From assembly GCF_024623725.1 (NCBI RefSeq), contig NZ_JANKHG010000017.1, positions 163,265-227,264 on the forward strand: a stretch of DNA of 64,000 nt. Direction: 5' to 3'. The notes beneath the pieces are model-generated. The model made no database searches, was not told the origin of the DNA, and saw nothing but the letters and a program-made list of their open reading frames with translations. The DNA is from Limnobacter parvus (GTDB lineage: Bacteria; Pseudomonadota; Gammaproteobacteria; Burkholderiales; Burkholderiaceae_B). Shown piece by piece: positions 43,692-52,106 of the stretch (the first letter of the stretch is position 1; every line of letters starts with the position of its first letter). Both the position numbers and the translations under genes were made by a program.

Positions 43692-45158
43692 ATGGCCAAG
43701 CAACTGGATATAGCAGGCAATGAGTGGACCTTCGAATTGCTGCGGGAAATCGATGAGCAACTGCACGACATTGCTGCCAACAAATACAAGCTCGACACCT
43801 TTCCGAATCAAATTGAGGTGATTACTGCCGAGCAAATGCTCGACGCCTATTCCAGTGGCGCTATGCCGGTCATGTACCCGCACTGGAGCTACGGCAAATC
43901 ATTTTCGGTGAATGAACATTTGTATGAAACAGGCCAGCAAAATTTGGCCTATGAGGTGGTGATCAATTCCAGCCCCTGCATTTCTTACCTCATGGAAGAA
44001 AACACCATGACCATGCAAACCCTGGTCATCGCCCACGCCTGCTACGGACACAATTCTTTCTTCAAAGGCAATTACCTGTTTCGCCAGTGGACCCAAGCCG
44101 ACGCCATTATCGATTACCTGGTGTTTGCCAAAAAGTATGTGATGGAATGCGAAGAAAAATACGGTTTCGAGGCAGTCGAAGAAGTGCTGGACGCAGCCCA
44201 CGCCATTCAATATTTTGGCGTGGATCGTTACAAGCGCCGCTATGAATCGGAAGCCTCACTGAAAGTAAAGCGTGATGATTTGGCCGAAGAAAAACGTCGC
44301 CAATACGATGAAATCATGGCCAAGGTGTCTCCGGTCGAGGCTGCGCAAATTGAACGGCGCCAAGACAATTACCCGCGTGAGCCGGTTGAGAACATTCTTT
44401 ATTTCATTGAAAAAGAAGCCCCCAAGCTGCGCGACTGGGAACGAGAACTGGTGCGCATTGTTCGAAAAATGTCGCAGTACTTTTACCCACAGGGCCAAAC
44501 CAAGGTCATGAACGAGGGCTGGGCCAGCTTTTGGCACTACACCTTGCTCAATACGCTGTACGACGAAAAGCTGGTGTCCGATGGCTTCATGCTGGAATTT
44601 TTAACTTCGCACACCAATGTGGTGTTTCAGCCCGATTCTCGCGATGGTCGATTCCGTGCCTTGAATCCTTATGCCTTGGGTTTTGCAATTTTCAGCGACA
44701 TTCGGCGCATGTGCGAAAAGCCCACCGAGGAAGACAAACGCTGGTTCCCTGAATTGGCGGGCAGTGGCAATTGGCTTAAGGCCACTGACTTTGCCATGCG
44801 CAACTTCAAAGATGAGTCCTTCATCCGCCAGTTTTTGTCACCGAAGGTGATTCGTGATTTCCGCTTGTTCGCCATTGCAGATCACAAAGCTGAAAGTGAA
44901 TTGTTCATCGACAGCATTCACAACGACGAGGGCTACAAACGCATTCGCACCCTTTTGGCAGACCAGTATTCTCGTGAAAGCATGGTGCCGGATATTCAAG
45001 TGACCTCGTATGCACGAATGACGGATCGTTCCTTGATGCTGACGCACATGAGCCGCCGTGGTCGACCACTGAACGATGGCGAAGCCGAAAAAACCTTGGC
45101 GCAAGTCGAACGACTGTGGGGTTTCCCTGTTCATTTGGAAACCCTGGATGTTCATTGA
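43692..45158 (+). CDS. SpoVR family protein (YcgB-like)
   Basis: A 488-residue protein. The N-terminal and central parts contain the SpoVR signature regions HWSYGKSF, HACYGHNSFFKGN and MNEGWASFWHYTLLN. The start at ATG 43692 is preferred over GTG 43683 because GGAG lies 8 bases before it. The biochemical role is unknown; in spore formers it influences cortex formation, and here it belongs to the PrkA-YeaH-SpoVR stress set. Its last 11 bp overlap the following aminotransferase-like gene. Confidence 0.93.
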   Translation: MAKQLDIAGNEWTFELLREIDEQLHDIAANKYKLDTFPNQIEVITAEQMLDAYSSGAMPVMYPHWSYGKSFSVNEHLYETGQQNLAYEVVINSSPCISYLMEENTMTMQTLVIAHACYGHNSFFKGNYLFRQWTQADAIIDYLVFAKKYVMECEEKYGFEAVEEVLDAAHAIQYFGVDRYKRRYESEASLKVKRDDLAEEKRRQYDEIMAKVSPVEAAQIERRQDNYPREPVENILYFIEKEAPKLRDWERELVRIVRKMSQYFYPQGQTKVMNEGWASFWHYTLLNTLYDEKLVSDGFMLEFLTSHTNVVFQPDSRDGRFRALNPYALGFAIFSDIRRMCEKPTEEDKRWFPELAGSGNWLKATDFAMRNFKDESFIRQFLSPKVIRDFRLFAIADHKAESELFIDSIHNDEGYKRIRTLLADQYSRESMVPDIQVTSYARMTDRSLMLTHMSRRGRPLNDGEAEKTLAQVERLWGFPVHLETLDVH

Positions 45159-46128
45159 AACGCGGGTCAAGCAACAGGCCAAGCTCGACCTGTCAGGGTC
45201 GGTGGCACCTTTTGAGTTGCCGCTTCCCGACATGCCTGCTCACATTTGGCGCAGTCCCGATCTGCTTCGGTCGCGTTTTCACCTAGAAGCTACTCGTTAT
45301 TTCGAATGTGAAGCAGTGCTTGCTGTAACCGGAATCGAAAGCGGAATTTCGGCATTGGCGCGCTTGTTTCAAACCTGGTACGGTTCAATGCGTGTGGTGC
45401 TGGCCGAGCCCAGCTTTGATCAGTGGGACAAACGTTTTCGCCGTGCCAACCATGTGGTGCTGGACTGGCCAGTCGACATGATTCTTGAGGGCGAAATTCC
45501 CGAATGTGATGTTGTGGTGCTGGGGCGCCCGGTTAACCCCACCTGCCAAATGATCAGCATTCAACAGGTAAAGCTTTTGGCCAGACGGCTTAGGGAGCAG
45601 GGCGGTTGGCTTATTCTGGACGAGGCTTACCTGGATTGGACCAGTGAAGAGTCTTATGCGTCTTTCATTGAAGCGGAGCCGGCCATCGTATTGCGCTCTG
45701 TTGCCCCTTTCTCAGGACTTGCAGGGGCCAACCTGGCTTTCGTGTGTGGCCCCAAGGCGGTGTGTACTGCTTTGTTGAATGAAGTGGGCACACAGGCTGT
45801 GTCGTCGCCCCAGTGGTGGTTGGCATTGCAGTACTTTGAGGCCGAAGAATGGCGCGCTGCCCAGATTGATCGCCTTGCACAGGTAAGCCTGCGCCTAGAG
45901 ACCTTGTGGAGAAGCAAGCTAGGGGCTGAATTGGTGGTTCACCGCGGTGGCTATTTTGCCAGCTTTGTTCATGAACAAAATGAAGCGTGGGCCAACCAGC
46001 TGGAAGCCAAAGGGGTGTTGGTTCGGGTTTATCAATCCGATCATGGGAGCATTCTTCGATGCGGAATACCGAAAAATGAGTTCGACTGGATGCGATTGAG
46101 CCAAGCCATCCATGAACTGACAATTTAG
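45148..46128 (+). CDS. CobC-like class I/II aminotransferase homologue lacking the catalytic lysine
   Basis: A 326-residue protein with the fold-type I aminotransferase layout of CobC (threonine-phosphate decarboxylase) and HisC. RPVNPTCQ takes the place of the usual NPTG motif and LILDEAYLDW carries the PLP-pyridine aspartate (D158). The PLP-binding lysine expected in the SFGKFFGLAG-type motif is replaced: the sequence reads VLRSVAPFSGLAG, with Pro187 at the lysine position, and the codon (ccc) is clear. The gene overlaps spoVR by 11 bp (ATG 45148). No other cobalamin genes are nearby. It is probably not a normal PLP enzyme. A pseudoenzyme, a binding protein or recent loss of function are all possible. 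Confidence 0.75.
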   Translation: MFIETRVKQQAKLDLSGSVAPFELPLPDMPAHIWRSPDLLRSRFHLEATRYFECEAVLAVTGIESGISALARLFQTWYGSMRVVLAEPSFDQWDKRFRRANHVVLDWPVDMILEGEIPECDVVVLGRPVNPTCQMISIQQVKLLARRLREQGGWLILDEAYLDWTSEESYASFIEAEPAIVLRSVAPFSGLAGANLAFVCGPKAVCTALLNEVGTQAVSSPQWWLALQYFEAEEWRAAQIDRLAQVSLRLETLWRSKLGAELVVHRGGYFASFVHEQNEAWANQLEAKGVLVRVYQSDHGSILRCGIPKNEFDWMRLSQAIHELTI

Positions 46129-46592
46129 CTGTGCCGCATCACTTCTTCAATGCCTCGTTCGCGTGGTTTTGTCGACACCAACAGTGTTTTGGCCAGTCGG
46201 TCTTGTGGAAATTGACCATTCTTGTCGAAAAATGAGTAGATGAAAGCAATACCGGTTAGATTGAAAAGCCAGCACAACACGTAGCGGTAAATCGCCTGCA
46301 GCAAACCCACCTTGCTGCCATCTTCTTTCACCAAACGAATGTGCCAGGTTTTCATGGCAAGCGTTTGGCCCCCATGGCGCCAGAACCACACAAAATACAA
46401 CCCCAGCACTGCAAAAAACCACCATTGGCGAGCTTCGCGCAAGTACAGCGCATGTCGGCTTTGGGTCAGTGTGTCGAAAAAGTAGCCCGCAATGAACAAA
46501 ACGCCAAACAGCAGCATGCTTTCGTACAACATGCTTGCCAGTCGGCGTTTTCTGCTTGGGCTAATCAGGCCATTGTCAATCAATCGTTCCAT
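46125..46592 (-). CDS. RDD family membrane protein
   Basis: A 155-residue protein with three hydrophobic segments. The RDD-type pattern is visible: RKRRLASMLYESMLLFGVLFIAGYFFD near the start and GGQTLAMKTWHIRLVKEDGSKVG in the loop. RDD proteins are poorly understood, and some act in ion homeostasis or transport. It lies on the minus strand behind DUF3106, as is common in Burkholderiales. Its 3' end overlaps the 3' end of the convergent aminotransferase-like gene by 4 bp. Confidence 0.88.
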   Translation of the reverse strand: MERLIDNGLISPSRKRRLASMLYESMLLFGVLFIAGYFFDTLTQSRHALYLREARQWWFFAVLGLYFVWFWRHGGQTLAMKTWHIRLVKEDGSKVGLLQAIYRYVLCWLFNLTGIAFIYSFFDKNGQFPQDRLAKTLLVSTKPRERGIEEVMRHS

Positions 46593-46637
46593 GCCTGTAT
46601 TTTATCTCTGCTCAGGCAATCTGGAAGTGCTGTGGCT

Positions 46638-47072
46638 CTAATTCGAAGCCTGTTTGTTGTTTTTGATCTTGAATTCGTCGCGTTGTTTCGGATCGAGGCT
46701 TTGGTAACTGTTCCAGCTTGAATTTCGCTCGCCTTGACGTTTTTCTTTCAAAGCCTTGTAATTTTCACGGGCTGAAGCTTTGTCTCTGGGGCTCATTTTG
46801 CTCCATGCACTTACTCGTTCTCGCATCGTGGCCTGCCGCTCGGCTGATTCACCTTCGTACTTGCGGCTTACCTTTAACCAGCGTTCTTGCTGCGAATCGC
46901 TGAGCGAGCTCCACTCGTCTTTCAATGGCGCAAGCAACTCTTGCTGCTTGCTGGACAAGTCAGACCACTTTTCCGACGCCAGCGCATCGAAACTTTGAAT
47001 GCCTAAAACCAAAAGCAGCACCAAGGTCAAAACCCTTGAATACAGCTTGGTGGCAGTTCTTGTGGCCTTCAT
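46638..47072 (-). CDS. DUF3106 family protein
   Basis: A 144-residue exported protein. A signal peptide (about 1-33, VLTLVLLLVLGIQSFDALA) precedes a charged helical region with repeating W-x-x-L-S/K motifs (WSDLSSKQQELLAPLKDEWSSLSDSQQERWL and later AWSKMSPRDKASARENYKAL). These repeats resemble the periplasmic stress sensors that accompany ECF sigma factors. It is the third gene downstream of the sigma factor and may be part of its signalling. Confidence 0.87.
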   Translation of the reverse strand: MKATRTATKLYSRVLTLVLLLVLGIQSFDALASEKWSDLSSKQQELLAPLKDEWSSLSDSQQERWLKVSRKYEGESAERQATMRERVSAWSKMSPRDKASARENYKALKEKRQGERNSSWNSYQSLDPKQRDEFKIKNNKQASN

Positions 47073-47092
47073 GTCCTACACCCTTCAAAGTA

Positions 47093-47572
47093 CTAAATTG
47101 ACGTAGTGAAATCTGCTGGAAGTGAATCCATCCATTGCTCAATGCCGTCTTCCGCTGGAATGGCATTTTGTTTTTGCAATTCGGTCGCGTAATTAATGAA
47201 ACCGTTGTCCAGATATGCATCTGGGGGAAGGTCATCTGACAAAATGGCCGCATCCAGATCTGCAGTTTCAGAAATCCGGGCATTGTAATTTTCAAGACTG
47301 AATTGGGCCACACCGAATACAGCGCCCGCTACGAACAGGGCACTAACCGCCATGGACAGGGCAGGTCGATTAAACCAATCTGAAACATCTTTTAACCAGC
47401 CAAACAACTGGGGTGATGCGCTGTGTTTGCTTGCCTGAAGTTTTTGGCGATGCAACTCGACCGATTTTGAAATGGCAAAATCAAGTTTGGCCTGAATGTT
47501 GGGCGAAATTTGTCCCGCTGACTCATCCAGTAGCCTTTTCACTACATTTGCGGTTAGCCGTTCTTCATTCAT
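47093..47572 (-). CDS. DUF3619 family membrane protein, likely anti-sigma partner
   Basis: A 159-residue protein starting at the ATG at 47572, which overlaps the stop of the sigma factor gene (ATGA). A cytoplasmic N-terminal helical part (residues 1-75, ERLTANVVKRLLDESAGQIS) precedes a single membrane segment (about 80-102, LSMAVSALFVAGAVFGVAQF) and an extracytoplasmic tail. This one-pass topology and overlapping position suggest that it acts as the anti-sigma factor of the upstream sigma gene. This is inferred from context. Confidence 0.83.
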   Translation of the reverse strand: MNEERLTANVVKRLLDESAGQISPNIQAKLDFAISKSVELHRQKLQASKHSASPQLFGWLKDVSDWFNRPALSMAVSALFVAGAVFGVAQFSLENYNARISETADLDAAILSDDLPPDAYLDNGFINYATELQKQNAIPAEDGIEQWMDSLPADFTTSI

Positions 47573-48129
47573 TCCCGAAACCCCTGTTGCCTTAATACCT
47601 GTGCCAATGCTTTTGTTGCCCTTGAGCAATGTGTTTTAACGCTGCCTTCCGAGCATCCCATAATTTGGGCTGTTTCTGCCAAATCCATCTCTTCCCAATA
47701 ACGCAACAGGAAGGCCTGGCGTTGACGTTCGGGCAAATTCGCGATGGCTTCTTCAATCGCTGCCATATTCTGGGATTGTTCTATCTCTTCCTGAGCACTA
47801 GCATTCTGAGATTCGCCTTGTGCAAGCAGGTTCTCGAGCACATCATAATCTTCTTCGTCTTTTTTCTGAAAGCTTGAAAAGAGGGTCGTCCAGGTGTTTC
47901 TTACCTTTTGCCTGCGGTGAAAATCAAGTATGGTGTTTTGCAAAATACGGGTGAACAGCATGGGTAGCTCTTCTTTTGGCTTGTCACCGTATTTGTCAGA
48001 AAGCTTCATCATGCTTTCTTGGACCAGGTCCATCGCGCTTTCTTCATTCTTTACAGCAAAAAATGCCTGGCGATAAGCTCGGTGCGATACCTCTCTCAGA
48101 AAATCCTCTAATTCTCTCGTGCTTGCCAT
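47569..48129 (-). CDS. ECF-type RNA polymerase sigma factor
   Basis: A 186-residue sigma-70 family protein starting MASTRELEDF. Region 2 covers YRQAFFAVKNEESAMDLVQESMMKLSDKYG. Region 4 is a helix-turn-helix (LPERQRQAFLLRYWEEMDLAETAQIMGCSEGSVKTHCSRATKALAQVL). It overlaps the DUF3619 gene by 4 bp. In Burkholderiales this sigma-DUF3619-DUF3106-RDD cluster is conserved, but its regulon is little studied. The start at 48129 is chosen to fit family length. Confidence 0.92.
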   Translation of the reverse strand: MASTRELEDFLREVSHRAYRQAFFAVKNEESAMDLVQESMMKLSDKYGDKPKEELPMLFTRILQNTILDFHRRQKVRNTWTTLFSSFQKKDEEDYDVLENLLAQGESQNASAQEEIEQSQNMAAIEEAIANLPERQRQAFLLRYWEEMDLAETAQIMGCSEGSVKTHCSRATKALAQVLRQQGFRE

Positions 48130-48231
48130 AGATTGTTGTGTCGAGGTTTGAGTAGAGGGTTTCCGGGGGTAGCGAGGATAATTCGCGAAATTTAACAATA
48201 CGGCATGATATCAAAGCCACAAGCTTTTTTC
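48130..48231. promoter_or_regulatory. Upstream region of the sigma factor gene, divergent from ilvB
   Basis: About 100 bp between the sigma factor start and the ilvB promoter, including the sigma gene's 5' untranslated region. It must hold the sigma-gene promoter on the minus strand, but no convincing hexamer pair was recognised. No RNA gene is seen. Confidence 0.3.
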
Positions 48232-48260
48232 TTGACCCACAGCAGGCTTCGCACTAAGAT
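48232..48260 (+). promoter_or_regulatory. Sigma-70 promoter of ilvB-ilvH-ilvC
   Basis: TTGACC (48232-48237) and TAAGAT (48255-48260) are separated by exactly 17 bp. Transcription would start near 48267, giving a leader of about 250 nt before the ilvB ATG. The match and spacing are good for a housekeeping promoter. Confidence 0.65.
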
Positions 48261-48333
48261 CTCGTTCTACCCTAAATTTGTCTCTAGTTAAACAGCATAT
48301 CCTTGCTGGTTTGGCGAAAGACGCGCTAGGGCG

Positions 48334-48388
48334 CTGAACTTGGAGTTCAGAAGCCCATGGCCAACCTGCCCGACATAATCGGGTTGTG
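48334..48388 (+). promoter_or_regulatory. Hairpins in the ilvB leader
   Basis: Two stem-loops lie within the long ilvB leader. The first is CTGAACT-TGG-AGTTCAG (48334-48350), which would hide the GGAG ribosome-binding site of a short upstream reading frame. The second is CCCGA-CATAA-TCGGG (48369-48383), inside that reading frame. A third possible pairing joins CCACGG and CCGTGG nearer to the ilvB start. They fit a cis-regulatory leader. No strong U-tract terminator was found. Confidence 0.45.
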
Positions 48389-48389
48389 A
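48357..48389 (+). CDS. Candidate leader peptide upstream of ilvB
   Basis: A 10-codon reading frame, MANLPDIIGL followed by TGA, with GGAG 11 bases before its ATG. Four of its ten residues are branched-chain (Leu, Ile, Ile, Leu). A short reading frame of this composition between promoter and ilvB is what an attenuation-type control would use, since Ile/Leu starvation would stall ribosomes there. The enrichment is moderate, so this is a hypothesis. Confidence 0.35.
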   Translation: MANLPDIIGL

Positions 48390-48518
48390 TCGCCAGCGCT
48401 TTGCGACATGTCCACACCCACAAGGTTGTTCATCTTCAAAAAGCCTGTGCCCCACGGCAATGCGATCCAGGACGGCATCCGACCAATGTCCCGTGGATTT
48501 TGTCAGGATTTTTTAAAA

Positions 48519-50231
48519 ATGGAATATACCGGCGCGGAAATCGTTGTCAAATGTCTGGAAGAAGAAGGCGTCAAGCACGTTTTTGGTTACCCAGGCGGAG
48601 CAGTTCTTTACATTTACGATGCCATCTTTAAACAGGATGGATTTGAACACATACTAGTACGTCACGAGCAAGCTGCTGTGCATGCAGCCGACGCCTACTC
48701 GCGTTCAAGCGACAAGGTGGGTGTTTGTTTGGTGACCTCAGGCCCAGGCTTGACCAATGCAGTTACTGGCATTGCGACTGCCTACATGGACTCTATTCCC
48801 ATGGTTATTTTGTCTGGTCAGGTGCCCACGCACGCGATCGGTCAGGATGCGTTTCAGGAATGTGACACCGTGGGTATCACACGCCCTTGCGTTAAACACA
48901 ACTTCCTCGTGAAAGATGTGAAAGACCTGGCGCGTGTCATGAAGGAAGCGTTTTACATCGCCCGCACTGGCCGTCCGGGCCCTGTGCTGGTGGACATTCC
49001 CAAAGACATCACCATTCATAAAACCACCTTTGATTATTCCGAGCCCGTGAAAATGCGCTCGTACAATCCGGTGGTCAAAGGCCACCAGGGTCAAATCAAG
49101 AAAGCCGTGCAAATGATTCTGGAAGCCGAGCGCCCCATGATCTATTCCGGCGGCGGCGTAATTTTGGGTGACGCATCCGCTGAACTGACACGTTTGGTGG
49201 AATGGGTGGGTGCGCCTTGCACCAACACCCTGATGGGTTTGGGCGCATTCAAGGCCAGCGACAAGAAGTTCATGGGCATGCCTGGTATGCACGGCACCTA
49301 TGAAGCCAATTTGGCCATGCAAAATTGCGACGTATTAATTGCTGTTGGCGCTCGCTTTGACGACCGCGTGATCGGTAACCCGAAAGATTTCGCGTCCATT
49401 CCACGCAAAATCATTCACATCGACATTGACCCATCGTCAATTTCCAAGCGCGTGAAAGTGGATGTGCCTATTGTGGGCAACATCAAAGACGTGCTGGTGG
49501 ACCTCATTCAACTGCTGGAAGACAGCGGCAAACGGGTTGACCAAGGCAAACTGCAAGGCTGGTGGGAACAGGTTGAAAAGTGGCGTGGCCGCAAATGCCT
49601 GGATTATGCCAAGTCCGATGAACTGATCAAGCCGCAATTTGTGGTTGAAAAGCTGTGGGAAGTCACCAACGGCGACGCCTTTGTAACGTCCGATGTGGGT
49701 CAGCACCAAATGTGGGCTGCCCAGTACTATCGCTTTGACAAACCCCGCCGCTGGATCAATTCCGGTGGCCTTGGCACAATGGGCGTGGGCTTGCCCTATG
49801 CCATGGGCGTTCAAATGGCCAACCCCGATGCGCAAGTTGCCTGTATTACTGGCGAGGCATCAATCCAGATGAACATCCAGGAATTGTCAACCTGCTTCCA
49901 GTACCATTTCACGCCAAAAATCGTGAATCTGAACAACCGGTACCTGGGCATGGTTCGTCAGTGGCAGCAGCTTGATTACGGCTCACGCTACTCTGAAAGT
50001 TATATGGATGCATTGCCTGATTTCGTGAAGCTGGTGGAAGCCTACGGCCACATTGGCATGCAAATTACCAAGCCTTCTGATGTTGAGCCAGCCTTGCGTG
50101 ATGCCTTTGGCAAGTACAAAGACCGTTTGGTGTTCATGGATTTCATCACTGATCGCACAGAAAACGTGTGGCCCATGGTGAAGGCAGGTAAGGGTTTGTC
50201 TGAAATGCTGCTGGGTTCGGAAGAACTATAA
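48519..50231 (+). CDS. ilvB: Acetolactate synthase large subunit
   Basis: A 570-residue thiamine-diphosphate enzyme that condenses two pyruvates (or pyruvate and 2-oxobutyrate) in the first common step of valine, leucine and isoleucine synthesis. The catalytic glutamate lies in VRHEQAAVHAADAYSR. The ThDP/Mg-binding region (GEASIQMNIQELSTC) and later NNRYLGMVRQWQQ are clear. The start at 48519 (MEYTGAEIV) is chosen because family members begin here; in-frame upstream starts fall in the leader. It is followed by ilvH and ilvC. Confidence 0.97.
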   Translation: MEYTGAEIVVKCLEEEGVKHVFGYPGGAVLYIYDAIFKQDGFEHILVRHEQAAVHAADAYSRSSDKVGVCLVTSGPGLTNAVTGIATAYMDSIPMVILSGQVPTHAIGQDAFQECDTVGITRPCVKHNFLVKDVKDLARVMKEAFYIARTGRPGPVLVDIPKDITIHKTTFDYSEPVKMRSYNPVVKGHQGQIKKAVQMILEAERPMIYSGGGVILGDASAELTRLVEWVGAPCTNTLMGLGAFKASDKKFMGMPGMHGTYEANLAMQNCDVLIAVGARFDDRVIGNPKDFASIPRKIIHIDIDPSSISKRVKVDVPIVGNIKDVLVDLIQLLEDSGKRVDQGKLQGWWEQVEKWRGRKCLDYAKSDELIKPQFVVEKLWEVTNGDAFVTSDVGQHQMWAAQYYRFDKPRRWINSGGLGTMGVGLPYAMGVQMANPDAQVACITGEASIQMNIQELSTCFQYHFTPKIVNLNNRYLGMVRQWQQLDYGSRYSESYMDALPDFVKLVEAYGHIGMQITKPSDVEPALRDAFGKYKDRLVFMDFITDRTENVWPMVKAGKGLSEMLLGSEEL

Positions 50232-50247
50232 AATGGAGATGGCAAAT

Positions 50248-50739
50248 ATGAGACACATTATTTCCGTTCTCCTAGAGAACGAGCCAGGTGCGTTGTCACG
50301 TGTGGTGGGCCTTTTTTCTGCTCGCGGTTACAACATTGAAACCTTGACTGTGGCCCCCACAGAAGATGAGACCATGTCACGCATGACCATCGTTACAGTG
50401 GGTTCGGATGACATCATTGAACAGATCACCAAACACCTTAACCGCTTGATTGAAGTGGTTAAAGTGGTTGATCTTAGTGACGGTGCGCATATTGAACGCG
50501 AGTTGATGCTGGTAAAATTGCGCGCAGTCGGCAAAGAGCGTGAGGAGCTGAAGCGCACTGCGGATATTTTCCGCGGACGAATCATTGATGTCACCGAGAA
50601 AAGTTACACCATTGAACTGACTGGCAACAAATCCAAACTGGATGCATTTTTGGATTCGATCGACCGCACAGCCATTTTGGAAACAGTCCGTACGGGCAGT
50701 TCCGGGATTGGTCGCGGCGAGAGAATTCTGCGCCTCTAA
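50248..50739 (+). CDS. ilvH: Acetolactate synthase small (regulatory) subunit
   Basis: A 163-residue protein with an N-terminal ACT domain (RHIISVLLENEPGALSRVVGLFSARGYNIETL), which binds valine for feedback inhibition, and a C-terminal regulatory domain. The start at 50248 (MRHIIS) is preferred over ATG 50233 because GGAG lies just before it and other members start there. The gap to ilvB is 16 bp, so they are co-transcribed. Confidence 0.97.
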   Translation: MRHIISVLLENEPGALSRVVGLFSARGYNIETLTVAPTEDETMSRMTIVTVGSDDIIEQITKHLNRLIEVVKVVDLSDGAHIERELMLVKLRAVGKEREELKRTADIFRGRIIDVTEKSYTIELTGNKSKLDAFLDSIDRTAILETVRTGSSGIGRGERILRL

Positions 50740-50764
50740 ACTGCAGGCTCAGTCTGCTCAATGA

Positions 50765-51838
<1,074 letters not shown>

Positions 51839-51858
51839 TCTTTCAGTTTTAACTGCTA

Positions 51859-51896
51859 GAAAAGCCCACAGCATGAAAGTGCTGTGGGCTTTTTTA
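51859..51896 (+). terminator. Rho-independent terminator of the ilv operon
   Basis: A 12-bp perfect stem (AAGCCCACAGCA / TGCTGTGGGCTT) with a 6-base loop is followed by a T run, 20 bp after the ilvC stop. Confidence 0.95.
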
Positions 51897-52106
51897 TATT
51901 TAAATTCACTGATGAAAAGGAAGGTGAATTAATAGATTCAATTTTCGTAATAATTAACTATTTCAAATAAATAACTGGTTTATTAAATGATTTTTTATTT
52001 TCAGGAATATTCATTCTTAATCATTAATTATATTTTCTGAACGGAAGTGTTATTTAGTAATTAAATTGCGCGCGAGTAGGATGGTTTTCTTTGCAAGGAG
52101 TTCAGC
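51897..52106 (+). promoter_or_regulatory. AT-rich upstream region of the catalase gene
   Basis: About 210 bp with a GC content near 25%, much lower than the flanking genes. It contains several A/T runs and hexamers that resemble -10 boxes, so an exact promoter cannot be picked. A strong ribosome-binding site AAGGAG is at 52096-52101, before the ATG at 52107. The AT-rich stretch could bind an H-NS-like silencer or act as an UP element. Confidence 0.45.
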
